A stretch of DNA of 18,724 nt from NCBI GenBank assembly GCA_002384815.1, contig DGBN01000064.1, forward strand, positions 29,422 to 48,145, read 5' to 3'. The position numbers and the translations under genes were made by a program. Positions 1-6,866 of the stretch are shown in pieces (position 1 is the stretch's first letter; every line of letters starts with the position of its first letter). The DNA comes from Oxalobacteraceae bacterium UBA4003. GTDB taxonomy: Bacteria; Pseudomonadota; Gammaproteobacteria; Burkholderiales; Burkholderiaceae_D. Below the pieces are notes generated by a model. The model saw nothing but the letters and a program-made list of their open reading frames with translations. It was not told the DNA's origin and did no database searches.

Positions 1-272
1 TGCATGATGTGGACGATCATGTCGCCCAGATCGACCAGCACCCATTCGCCGGTGTCTTCTCCTTCGATGCTGACGATGGTGCCGCCGTTTGCCTTGACCT
101 TGTCGCGCACGGATGCCGCCAGTGCCTTGGTCTGGCGATTGGAGGTGCCGGATGCAACCGCGATGCGGTCGAACAGGCTGGTCAGGTGGACGGTGTCATA
201 GACGTGGATGTCTTGCGCTTTGACGTCTTCCAGTGCATCGATGACCAGGGCTTGCAGTTTTTTGATGTCCAT
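1..272 (-). CDS. rsfS: Ribosomal silencing factor RsfS (partial, 3' end outside window)
   Basis: RsfS binds ribosomal protein uL14 on the 50S subunit and blocks subunit joining, which lowers translation in stationary phase or starvation. The first 90 codons are present. They show the family pattern: an N-terminal helix beginning MDIKKLQALVIDALEDVKAQ, the segment VASGTSNRQTKALA in the middle, and the conserved GEWVLVDLGDMIVHIM stretch near residues 75-90. The C-terminal tail (normally about 20-40 more residues) lies beyond base 1. The ATG overlaps the stop codon of nadD as TAATG, so translation is probably coupled. It is the third gene of a hemF-nadD-rsfS unit; nadD next to rsfS is a common bacterial arrangement. 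The family assignment is firm; only the end is unseen. Confidence 0.93.
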   Translation of the reverse strand, partial: MDIKKLQALVIDALEDVKAQDIHVYDTVHLTSLFDRIAVASGTSNRQTKALAASVRDKVKANGGTIVSIEGEDTGEWVLVDLGDMIVHIM

Positions 273-931
273 TAGCTTTTATATAGGTGATGTTGTTCAA
301 TATAGTCTAGCACCCCGGGAGGTAGCTGCGAAATCGGGCATTCTCCACGCTGCAAGGCGGCGCGGATGGCGGTGGCAGAGATATCGACCGCCAGATTGGG
401 TGCAAGGTAGGCCAGGCCTTGCGGGGTAGTGCGAATTTGCTCTGGTGTGCCAGTGCGGCGGGCGAATTCCTGCGCCACTTCAGCCGGTATATGGGCCGCG
501 TCCATCGCAAAACCCGGCCGTGATGCGGCACAGATATGCGCATAGTCGAACATGTGTTGCCATTCCTGCCAGGTATTCAAATGCTGCAACTGGTCGGCGC
601 CCATCAGGAAGACGATAGAGGCATGTGGTCCCAGTTCCTGCCGGATCGCGCGCAAGGTATCGATGGTGTAAGTTGCGTCGGGCCGTAAAATTTCCTGCTG
701 ATCAATGTTGACGGCGACTGTTTGAGTACTGAATGCGCTACGTACCATCGCCATGCGATCCTGACCGGAGGCCTGCAAACCATGCTTTTGCCATGGATTG
801 CCGGCCGGAATGACACGCAATTCATCTGGTTTAAGCAATGCAACGAAATAATCGGCTAATGCGACATGGCCTTTATGCACGGGATCGAAGCTGCCGCCGA
901 GCAATGCAATGCAAGGGGGTATGCTCTTCAC
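272..931 (-). CDS. nadD: Nicotinate-nucleotide adenylyltransferase NadD
   Basis: NadD transfers AMP from ATP to nicotinate mononucleotide, giving deamido-NAD in cytosolic NAD synthesis. The 219-residue protein has the nucleotidyltransferase signature GGSFDPVHKGH at residues 12-22, which contains the HxGH ATP-binding motif, and an ISATAIR motif near residues 184-190, the counterpart of the family's ISSTxIR. Length matches the family (about 210-220). The start is GTG at 931-929, supported by the family N-terminus just before the GGSFDP motif; no nearby ATG fits. Only one base separates it from the hemF stop, and its own stop overlaps the rsfS start, so the three genes are almost certainly one transcript with coupled translation. 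No clear Shine-Dalgarno sequence precedes the GTG. Confidence 0.95.
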   Translation of the reverse strand: MKSIPPCIALLGGSFDPVHKGHVALADYFVALLKPDELRVIPAGNPWQKHGLQASGQDRMAMVRSAFSTQTVAVNIDQQEILRPDATYTIDTLRAIRQELGPHASIVFLMGADQLQHLNTWQEWQHMFDYAHICAASRPGFAMDAAHIPAEVAQEFARRTGTPEQIRTTPQGLAYLAPNLAVDISATAIRAALQRGECPISQLPPGVLDYIEQHHLYKS

Positions 932-932
932 T

Positions 933-1853
933 TCAGATCCATTCGCGGTGAATCAGGAAATCGGAAGTCAGTTTTTCCTCTGCGCTTCCGGCTTCCGGCT
1001 TCCAGTTGTAGCGCCATGTTACCACCGGTGGCATCGACATCAGGATGGATTCGGTGCGTCCGCCCGATTGCAGCCCAAACAAGGTGCCGCGATCGAAGAC
1101 CAGATTGAACTCGACATAGCGTCCGCGTCGATAGGTCTGGAAGTCGCGTTCGCGTTCGCCATATGGCATATCCTTGCGCAGTTTCAGGATAGGCACATAG
1201 GCTTCGACGAAGCGATCGCCTACGCTTTGCAGCAGCGCGAAGCAGTGCTCGAAACCGCCTTCATTCAAATCATCGAAGAAAATTCCGCCGACGCCGCGCG
1301 GTTCTTGTCTGTGTTTCAGGTAGAAATAATCGTCGCACCATTTCTTGTAGCGCGGATGTACGTCGTCGCCGAAAGGCTGCAACGCATCGCGGCAGACTTG
1401 ATGAAAATGTCGCGCATCTTCTGCAAAGCCGTAATACGGCGTCAGATCCATGCCGCCGCCAAACCACCAGATCGGCTCGGCGCCTTCTTCCGAAGCTATG
1501 AAGAAGCGCACATTCATATGCACGGTAGGTGCATAGGGATTGTGCGGATGCAGCACCAGCGACACGCCCATTGCTTCCCAGTTGCGACCGGCAAGTTCGG
1601 GGCGATTGGCGGCTGCCGATGGGGGCAGATTCTTGCCCGTCACATGCGAAAAACCAACCCCGCCGCGCTCGAAAACATTGCCGTTTTCAATGATGCGTGA
1701 AATCCCGCCGCCGCCTTCCGGGCGTTGCCAGCTATCGGTGCCAAATGCCTGACCGTCTACCTGTTCCAGTGCGGAGACGATGCATTGTTGCAAGGAGAGC
1801 AGATAGTTCTTAACGGTGTGGGGAGTGATGGGAGAGGAAGTCACGGTGCACAT
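933..1853 (-). CDS. hemF: Aerobic coproporphyrinogen III oxidase HemF
   Basis: HemF carries out the oxygen-dependent decarboxylation of coproporphyrinogen III to protoporphyrinogen IX in haem synthesis; it is a soluble cytosolic enzyme. The 306-residue protein is full length (E. coli HemF is about 300). It contains the conserved VHMNVRFF and WWFGGGMDLTPYY segments, then YKKWCDDYFYLKHR followed by GVGGIFFDDL, and near the C-terminus RGRYVEFNLVFDRGT and GLQSGGRTESILMS, all hallmarks of the family. The next internal Met lies too far into the conserved fold, so the ATG at 1853 is the likely start although no Shine-Dalgarno is visible. It heads the hemF-nadD-rsfS operon behind a TACAAT box at 1880-1875. 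In many Burkholderiales hemF follows purD; here an LPS cassette lies between them. Confidence 0.96.
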   Translation of the reverse strand: MCTVTSSPITPHTVKNYLLSLQQCIVSALEQVDGQAFGTDSWQRPEGGGGISRIIENGNVFERGGVGFSHVTGKNLPPSAAANRPELAGRNWEAMGVSLVLHPHNPYAPTVHMNVRFFIASEEGAEPIWWFGGGMDLTPYYGFAEDARHFHQVCRDALQPFGDDVHPRYKKWCDDYFYLKHRQEPRGVGGIFFDDLNEGGFEHCFALLQSVGDRFVEAYVPILKLRKDMPYGERERDFQTYRRGRYVEFNLVFDRGTLFGLQSGGRTESILMSMPPVVTWRYNWKPEAGSAEEKLTSDFLIHREWI

Positions 1854-1874
1854 GGTAAAAATGGTTTAGGGCGG

Positions 1875-1880
1875 ATTGTA
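1875..1880 (-). promoter_or_regulatory. Candidate -10 box for hemF-nadD-rsfS
   Basis: TACAAT on the minus strand matches the sigma-70 -10 consensus in five of six positions and would start transcription about 15 bases before the hemF ATG. The -35 position (GCGGTT at about 1903-1898) is poor, so the call rests on the -10 box and on the terminator directly upstream. Confidence 0.45.
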
Positions 1881-1894
1881 CCTTGCCGCTGCCG

Positions 1895-1921
1895 AAAAAC
1901 CGCTCCATTTTGAATGGCGGT
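1895..1921 (-). terminator. Intrinsic terminator closing the LPS cassette
   Basis: Read on the minus strand, ACCG and CCATT pair with AATGG and CGGT around a 3-base loop with a 2-base bulge. The hairpin is followed by five T residues. It lies after the glycosyltransferase remnant and just upstream of the hemF promoter, so it would separate the two transcription units. Confidence 0.6.
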
Positions 1922-1945
1922 CAAACCTTTCAGGGCAGGCGTTTG

Positions 1946-2355
1946 ACTTCTCGGCTTTTGCCAGTCAATTTCGCCATAGACAGGTTCGTTGTAGACAGAG
2001 TTGGCCGAACCATGTCTATGGGACTAGTCGCACGAAACGAAAACGGTATTGAGTGACAATGCTACGCGTTCCTGTGAGTTGCCGTGTTGCGTCATTACGT
2101 GGGGCATTGACATATTGACGCCAGGATTAAACTGAAAATGGACAATGTCTACGCCATCCGGTACCTGTTCTTCTCAGGGTACGTTTTTACGCAAAGCGAG
2201 TATGGATGCAAATTCACAATGGGAGCTCTTGGGAGCGAGATGGCTGACGCGGTGCCCTGCTTGCACCAGCATCCCAAATCCCAGATCACACGTTCTGTAC
2301 CACCATAGCCGAATACTGGGATGGGGCTGCGGTTGGCAATCAGGATGTGGATGAT
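1946..2355 (-). pseudogene. Decayed glycosyltransferase (GT4/group 1 type), N-terminal remnant
   Basis: Directly after the O-antigen ligase, minus-strand reading gives HILIANRSPIPVFGYGGTER then VIWDLG, the typical N-terminus of a family 4 glycosyltransferase with the GGxER-type donor loop. The frame breaks near 2273, where one base appears to be lost. It continues one frame over as MLVQAGHRVSHLAPKS, then a TGA at 2176-2174, then VPDGVDIVHFQFNPG and TQHGNSQERVALSLNTVF, then a TAG at 2026-2024, then RHGSANSVYN and EIDWQKPR near 1949. The expected ATG is now ATC (about 2352), overlapping the ligase stop. Perhaps one third of a usual protein of about 350 residues remains. What is seen is the collinear homologous wording across frames and stops; that it is a dead gene rather than sequencing error is inference, supported by four independent lesions plus truncation. 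Confidence 0.8.
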
Positions 2356-3638
2356 ATACCTTGTGTAGCGGTCGCACTGCGACGTGCAGTCAATAACGGT
2401 ATTACTGTTGCTAGTGATAGCGCTACTGCATAGTAATTGTGAGCGAAATTGACATTGGATAAATTGGACGTGGCATGCATGAATAACACTCCACCCAATT
2501 GCCATGCAGCGACAGAGTCAACTGGTGCGAGCCGGCGAACGGCGATTGCCATACCAATGAACAAGCTGAGCAAAGCAGCCAATTCGATCAAGCCTCCATC
2601 CCAGGCGGAGTGAAGATACTGATTGTGCACATGACCTAATTCACGCACAGTCGCGAGTTTGGCAAACTCTTCTTTCGACCCGTCCTCACCAGCATGCTGT
2701 ATTCGCCGCAGCCGCTCAGCACCTCCGATACCGAGCCAGGGCGATTGCTGAATACCCTCCCATGCCATTGCCCATAAATAGAGTCGCGCTCCTGTGGAGG
2801 AGTTGTAATTTTCGCTTGTCTGCACCTCTTTGATCTCCTGTGCTGCCTGTCGTATGCGAAATGCATCGCCGGGAGCAAACCAGGAGCAGGTTAACAGCAC
2901 GGCTGCCATACTGATCAGCGCCAGCAATGTTTGGTAAAAACTTATGCGCCGCGTACATTTGCGGTACCAGAACCATGCGTATACCAGACAGCACCAGGGA
3001 ATGATCAGGAATGCGCCACGCGATTGCGACAGTAGTACAGCTCCTATGCCGCAGGCTGTGCCGAATAGCCATATCCAGCGTTGACGAGCAGAGTTTTTTT
3101 CTTGTAGTGCACGAGGAAGTAGCAAGCAAGGGTAAAAGCTGATTGCTACCGCCCATGGGATGGCATTGCTTGCTAGCGAATATCTTACAGTACCTTGTAT
3201 CGTCAGGAACGCTGTCCATGCAAAGGCTATGACGCATGCCAATGCCAGGACATGAAATATACCGGTGCATACCTGTGCTGACAATCCTCCGCGCCGAATG
3301 ATGGCCAATGCCGCCGCCGCTGGTAGCAGCAATCGCAATTGGGCGTTGAGGGACCCGACTTCCTCTGCCCAGACAAAAGCGCAGATACCGGCTAGCACCA
3401 GAGAGATGATGCAACTGGTGACCCAGACTGATGCTGCTGTGGATGAAATTGTTTGCGTAGGCGAGCTTGTATGGCGTGTCTTGAATACAATCCAAAAAAC
3501 CCACACCCAAAAAAACAACCAGGCGGCACCGAGAACTTTGGAGTTCAACGGCCCCAAAGCAAACAAGGCACCTAGCAGATAAAGAGCTGCAATGCGTAGA
3601 GTGCCACTGTTGTGCGGGCTGCATGTGAAGACGTTCAT
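2340..3638 (-). CDS. waaL: O-antigen ligase (Wzy_C / WaaL-like) membrane protein
   Basis: Enzymes of this type transfer undecaprenyl-diphosphate-linked O-polysaccharide to lipid A-core at the periplasmic face of the inner membrane. The 432-residue protein is hydrophobic throughout, with about ten or more predicted membrane spans, the usual size for WaaL. The Wzy_C region has SQSRGAF at 204-210, whose Arg matches the conserved catalytic-site Arg. A large periplasmic loop follows (about 255-340) with STGARLYLWAMAW and SPWLGIGGA, then HVHNQYLH at 336-343, the conserved His motif before the last spans. It begins 13 bases after the family 2 glycosyltransferase stop, and its stop overlaps the presumed start of the decayed glycosyltransferase. 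Wzy polymerases and other Wzy_C ligases (for example pilin oligosaccharyltransferases) share this fold, so the exact acceptor is uncertain. Confidence 0.82.
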   Translation of the reverse strand: MNVFTCSPHNSGTLRIAALYLLGALFALGPLNSKVLGAAWLFFWVWVFWIVFKTRHTSSPTQTISSTAASVWVTSCIISLVLAGICAFVWAEEVGSLNAQLRLLLPAAAALAIIRRGGLSAQVCTGIFHVLALACVIAFAWTAFLTIQGTVRYSLASNAIPWAVAISFYPCLLLPRALQEKNSARQRWIWLFGTACGIGAVLLSQSRGAFLIIPWCCLVYAWFWYRKCTRRISFYQTLLALISMAAVLLTCSWFAPGDAFRIRQAAQEIKEVQTSENYNSSTGARLYLWAMAWEGIQQSPWLGIGGAERLRRIQHAGEDGSKEEFAKLATVRELGHVHNQYLHSAWDGGLIELAALLSLFIGMAIAVRRLAPVDSVAAWQLGGVLFMHATSNLSNVNFAHNYYAVALSLATVIPLLTARRSATATQGISSTS

Positions 3639-3651
3639 GTCGCGATCTTGA

Positions 3652-4494
3652 TCAGCGGATTACATCGGTACGTAGATCATCGCGATCATATTCGAGTGCG
3701 GCATAGCGGAAAAAACCTTCCAGCCCTACAAAGAAGCAATAAAGAAAACCCGCGCCGCCACAGAGGAATCCGAGCTGGCCTATATATAAACGCAGGAACA
3801 TGGACGATCCGGAGGTAATTCCACGTAATACACCACCGCGTTTACCTTTTTCGGCTCGCTTGGCGGCGCCAAGCATCGCATATTGCACTAATTTTTCGAG
3901 ACTGCCACGTACGGTCTCACGCGAATAATGCAGTAGTTTCGCTTGTAGTATAAAACGTTGGGTAGGCTCGACTTTGAGTACGGCTTGTTCGTGCACCACG
4001 CCGACATATTCCTGCAGCATATTGCGGACAAACAGGCGTTCCACCTTGGATTTCGAGCGGAAATGTTTTAGCTCATGCCCGAAAGCCACCATGTGCCATT
4101 GAATTTTCCAGACAGCCCGCTTGCCGGACTGCACGACGGCCAGCAGTTCGGCTTGCAGTTCAGGAGTGATGCGTTCATCGGCATCAAGAAAGAAAATATA
4201 GTCGCCGGTAGCATGTGCCAACAGACGATTGCGTTGCACGGCAAAACCTTGCCAGTCTGGATATGTGAACACTTCGGCACCGACTGCGCGCGCCAATTCG
4301 CATGTTTTGTCGGTGCTGCCGCTGTCGACAACGATAATCTGATGGGCGAAGGCTGCGCTTTGCAGGCAGCTACCGATGTGGCGCTCTTCGTTCTTCGTCA
4401 ATACCGCGATTGTCAGTGTCGATGCTGAACGCGTCGTCATCAAGCTGCCTGGCTGATCATCCATATTATTTTTAATCGACAATGGCTTGGGCAT
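3652..4494 (-). CDS. Family 2 glycosyltransferase, WaaE/KdtX-like (LPS core)
   Basis: A cytosolic-face transferase that probably adds a sugar to the LPS inner core, as WaaE-type beta-1,4-glucosyltransferases do. The GT-A fold shows LTIAVLTKNEERHIGSCL at about 27-44, VVDSGSTDKT at 55-64 and the metal-binding DAD at 104-106 within FFLDADERIT. The C-terminus has a hydrophobic stretch (SSMFLRLYIGQLGFLC and onward) that likely anchors it to the membrane. At 280 residues it is slightly longer than WaaE. The start is uncertain: the ATG at 4494 has a weak GGAAA upstream, while internal ATGs at 4464 and 4440 also precede the conserved core, which begins only near residue 27. It is the first gene of the LPS cassette. 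The sugar and acceptor cannot be read from sequence. Confidence 0.85.
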   Translation of the reverse strand: MPKPLSIKNNMDDQPGSLMTTRSASTLTIAVLTKNEERHIGSCLQSAAFAHQIIVVDSGSTDKTCELARAVGAEVFTYPDWQGFAVQRNRLLAHATGDYIFFLDADERITPELQAELLAVVQSGKRAVWKIQWHMVAFGHELKHFRSKSKVERLFVRNMLQEYVGVVHEQAVLKVEPTQRFILQAKLLHYSRETVRGSLEKLVQYAMLGAAKRAEKGKRGGVLRGITSGSSMFLRLYIGQLGFLCGGAGFLYCFFVGLEGFFRYAALEYDRDDLRTDVIR

Positions 4495-4633
4495 TTTTGT
4501 TTTCCATCTTTCTTGTCGTGCAATCCAGCTTCGCCAGTTTCTTAGCTGACCGAATGATGTGCGGAAATAAAAATCCAGATTGCTGTTTTTGTCTCTCGGT
4601 AGTTATTCCGGCTTTTATCCAGGCAAAAACATA

Positions 4634-5905
4634 TCAAGGACGTTTGAGTGCGCGCCAGCCAATATCGCGACGGTATTGCGCGCCGTCGAACTGAATGTGG
4701 TCTATCACTTCATAGGCTTTCTTTTGCGCCATCTTGACGCTGTCGCCCAGGCCGACCACGCACAAGACGCGGCCGCCGCTGGTGCTCAATTGCTTGCCGT
4801 TTAATGCCGTGCCAGCGTGAAAAGTCACGCTGTCCGCATCTTCCGCCGGAATGCCGGTGATGATGTCGCCTTTGCGCGGTGCGTCCGGGTAACCGGCTGC
4901 AGCGAGTACGACGCCCAGCGCAGTACGCCTGTCCCATTCCAGTTCTATCGTATCCAGCGTGCCGTTGACTGCATGTTCCATCACGCCGACCAGATCGGTT
5001 TTCAGGCGCGCCATGATGGGTTGCGTTTCCGGGTCGCCCATGCGGCAGTTGAATTCCAGTGTTTTTGGATTACCCTTTTCGTCTATCATCAGGCCGGCAT
5101 ACAGGAAGCCACTGAATGGAATCCCGTCTTTCGCCATCCCTTGTACGGTAGGCTGGATGATTTCTCGCATCACGCGTGCGTGCAGCGCCGGCGTGACGAT
5201 AGGGGCGGGCGAATACGCGCCCATGCCACCGGTGTTCGGGCCTTCGTCATGATCGAGCAGGCGTTTGTGATCCTGGCTGGTTGCCAGAGGCAAAATGTTT
5301 TTACCGTCGACCATCACGATGAAACTGGCTTCTTCACCGGCGAGGAATTCCTCGATCACGACGCGTGCGCCGGCATCGCCCAATTTATTGTCCGATAGCA
5401 TCATGTCGATGGCGGCATGCGCGTCTTCCAGTGACATTGCTACTACTACGCCTTTGCCGGCAGCCAGACCGTCGGCCTTGATGACGATGGGTGCACCCTT
5501 GCTGTCGATGTAGGCGTGTGCCGGTGCGATATCGGAGAAGGTTTGGTATTCGGCAGTCGGAATCGCATGACGCTGCATGAAGGATTTTGCAAAATCCTTG
5601 GAGCTTTCGAGCTGTGCGGCTTCCCTGGTCGGGCCAAAAATTTTCAAGCCCTGCGCACGGAAAATGTTGACGATGCCGGCTGCCAGCGGAGTTTCCGGGC
5701 CGACTACGGTCAGTGCAATATTTTCCTGTTGCGCGAATTGCGCCAGTTCCTGCGGATCGGTGATGGCAATGTTCGTCAAGCGTTCATCCAGCGCCGTACC
5801 GCCATTTCCGGGGGCGACAAATACTGTTTGTATCCGTTCGGATTGTGCCAGTTTCCAAGCCAGGGCATGTTCGCGGCCGCCTGAGCCGACTACCAGAATT
5901 TTCAT
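4634..5905 (-). CDS. purD: Phosphoribosylamine-glycine ligase PurD (GAR synthetase)
   Basis: PurD joins glycine to 5-phosphoribosylamine using ATP, the second step of de novo purine synthesis, in the cytosol. The 423-residue length is typical of the monofunctional bacterial enzyme. The N-domain begins with MKILVVGSGGREHALAWKL. The ATP-grasp domain shows IKADGLAAGKGVVVA near 138-152, EEFLAGEEASF, GPNTGGMGAYSPAP and the metal-binding LEFNCRMGDPETQ near 285-297. The C-domain contains LGVVLAAAGYP. The ATG at 5905 coincides with the family start, though no strong Shine-Dalgarno is visible. It is separated from yebC by 142 bases with a terminator, so it probably has its own promoter. Downstream the LPS cassette follows after 139 bases with no terminator seen, so read-through into the glycosyltransferase is possible. 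Confidence 0.97.
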   Translation of the reverse strand: MKILVVGSGGREHALAWKLAQSERIQTVFVAPGNGGTALDERLTNIAITDPQELAQFAQQENIALTVVGPETPLAAGIVNIFRAQGLKIFGPTREAAQLESSKDFAKSFMQRHAIPTAEYQTFSDIAPAHAYIDSKGAPIVIKADGLAAGKGVVVAMSLEDAHAAIDMMLSDNKLGDAGARVVIEEFLAGEEASFIVMVDGKNILPLATSQDHKRLLDHDEGPNTGGMGAYSPAPIVTPALHARVMREIIQPTVQGMAKDGIPFSGFLYAGLMIDEKGNPKTLEFNCRMGDPETQPIMARLKTDLVGVMEHAVNGTLDTIELEWDRRTALGVVLAAAGYPDAPRKGDIITGIPAEDADSVTFHAGTALNGKQLSTSGGRVLCVVGLGDSVKMAQKKAYEVIDHIQFDGAQYRRDIGWRALKRP

Positions 5906-6010
5906 GGGTCGTATTGCTTTTACTAAAATTGTCGCATCGCTGTCTGCCGGATGGGTGGACGACGATGCAACCGGTTATCTTCAATTGCTGATCGTTTTAC
6001 AACTTGATTA

Positions 6011-6037
6011 AAAAAAGCGGAGCTGCTCCGCTTTTTA
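6011..6037 (-). terminator. Intrinsic terminator after yebC
   Basis: A near-perfect palindrome, AAAAAGCGGA-GCTGC-TCCGCTTTTT, lies 11 bases past the yebC stop. On the minus strand the GC stem is followed by seven T residues. The symmetry means it could also stop plus-strand transcription. Confidence 0.9.
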
Positions 6038-6047
6038 AATACCAGCC

Positions 6048-6776
6048 TTATGCTTGCTCAATAACTGCATTGGTGTATATCTCTTGCACGTCGTCCAGAT
6101 TTTCCAGCGCATCCAGCAGTTTCTGCATCTTGATGGCATCGTCGCCCTCGAACACGGTTTCGGTCGCAGGCTTCATTGCCACTTCCGCCAGTTCGGCCTT
6201 GAAACCGGCCGCTGCCAGCGCATCCTTGACGGCGGAAAAATCATGTGGCGGACAGATGACTTCAATCCCGCCTTCTTCATCGGTCGTTACATCTTCAGCG
6301 CCAGCTTCCAGCGCCGCTTCCATCAATTTGTCTTCATCCGTACCGGGCGCGAAGAAGAACTGGCCGCAATGCTTGAACAGAAAAGCGACCGAACCTTCGG
6401 TGCCCATGTTGCCGCCGAATTTGGAAAATGCATGGCGTACTTCCGCCACCGTGCGCACGCGATTGTCTGTCATGCAGTCGACCAGAATGGCTGCGCCGTT
6501 GATGCCGTAACCTTCGTAACGGATTTCTTCGTAGTGGACACCTTCGAGGCCGCCGCTGCCGCGCTGCACTGCACGTGTGACATTATCTTTCGGCATATTG
6601 GCATCTGCCGCCTTGTCTACGGCCAGGCGCAGACGTGGATTGGCAGCGATATCGCCACCGCCCATGCGTGCCGCCACAGTGATTTCCTTGATCAGGCGGG
6701 TCCAGATTTTGCCGCGTTTTTCGTCTTGACGGCCTTTGCGATGCTGGATATTGGCCCATTTACTATGTCCTGCCAT
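6048..6776 (-). CDS. yebC: YebC/PmpR family DNA-binding regulator / translation factor
   Basis: YebC-family proteins bind DNA in some species (PmpR represses quorum-sensing genes in Pseudomonas), and recent work on the family links members to relief of ribosome stalling at proline-rich stretches. The 242-residue protein starts with the invariant MAGHSKWANIQHRK and continues with IWTRLIKEITVAARMGG, NPRLRLAVDKAADANMPKDN, YEGYGINGAAILVDCMTDNR and GNMGTEGSVAFLF, i.e. all three family domains. It is full length. A GGAAAG Shine-Dalgarno sits seven bases before the ATG. It is followed by its own terminator and divergent from the HerA-like ATPase gene. Family assignment is certain; the specific role in this organism is not shown by the sequence. 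Confidence 0.96.
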   Translation of the reverse strand: MAGHSKWANIQHRKGRQDEKRGKIWTRLIKEITVAARMGGGDIAANPRLRLAVDKAADANMPKDNVTRAVQRGSGGLEGVHYEEIRYEGYGINGAAILVDCMTDNRVRTVAEVRHAFSKFGGNMGTEGSVAFLFKHCGQFFFAPGTDEDKLMEAALEAGAEDVTTDEEGGIEVICPPHDFSAVKDALAAAGFKAELAEVAMKPATETVFEGDDAIKMQKLLDALENLDDVQEIYTNAVIEQA

Positions 6777-6801
6777 GACGAATCTTTCCGGATGAGTTAG
6801 C

Positions 6802-6807
6802 TATAAT
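6802..6807 (+). promoter_or_regulatory. Perfect TATAAT -10 box ahead of the HerA-like gene
   Basis: TATAAT lies 60 bases before the probable ATG of the HerA-like ATPase in the 90-base divergent gap with yebC. No good -35 hexamer stands 16-18 bases upstream, so an activator or a weak promoter is possible. On the opposite strand TAAAAT (6822-6817) is a candidate -10 for yebC. Confidence 0.4.
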
Positions 6808-6866
6808 GAAGCGCGGATTTTACCATATCACCTGCACGCCAACCCCTAGCCCTTGTGGACAAAAAC

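Noticed and set aside
909..1700. Long plus-strand open frame opposite hemF
   Set aside because: hemF on the minus strand is unmistakable; the antisense frame has no recognisable protein wording.
2149..2505. 118-codon minus-strand frame as an intact gene
   Set aside because: Its first half is out-of-frame waaL sequence and only its middle carries glycosyltransferase residues before the frameshift, so it is part of the pseudogene, not a gene of its own.
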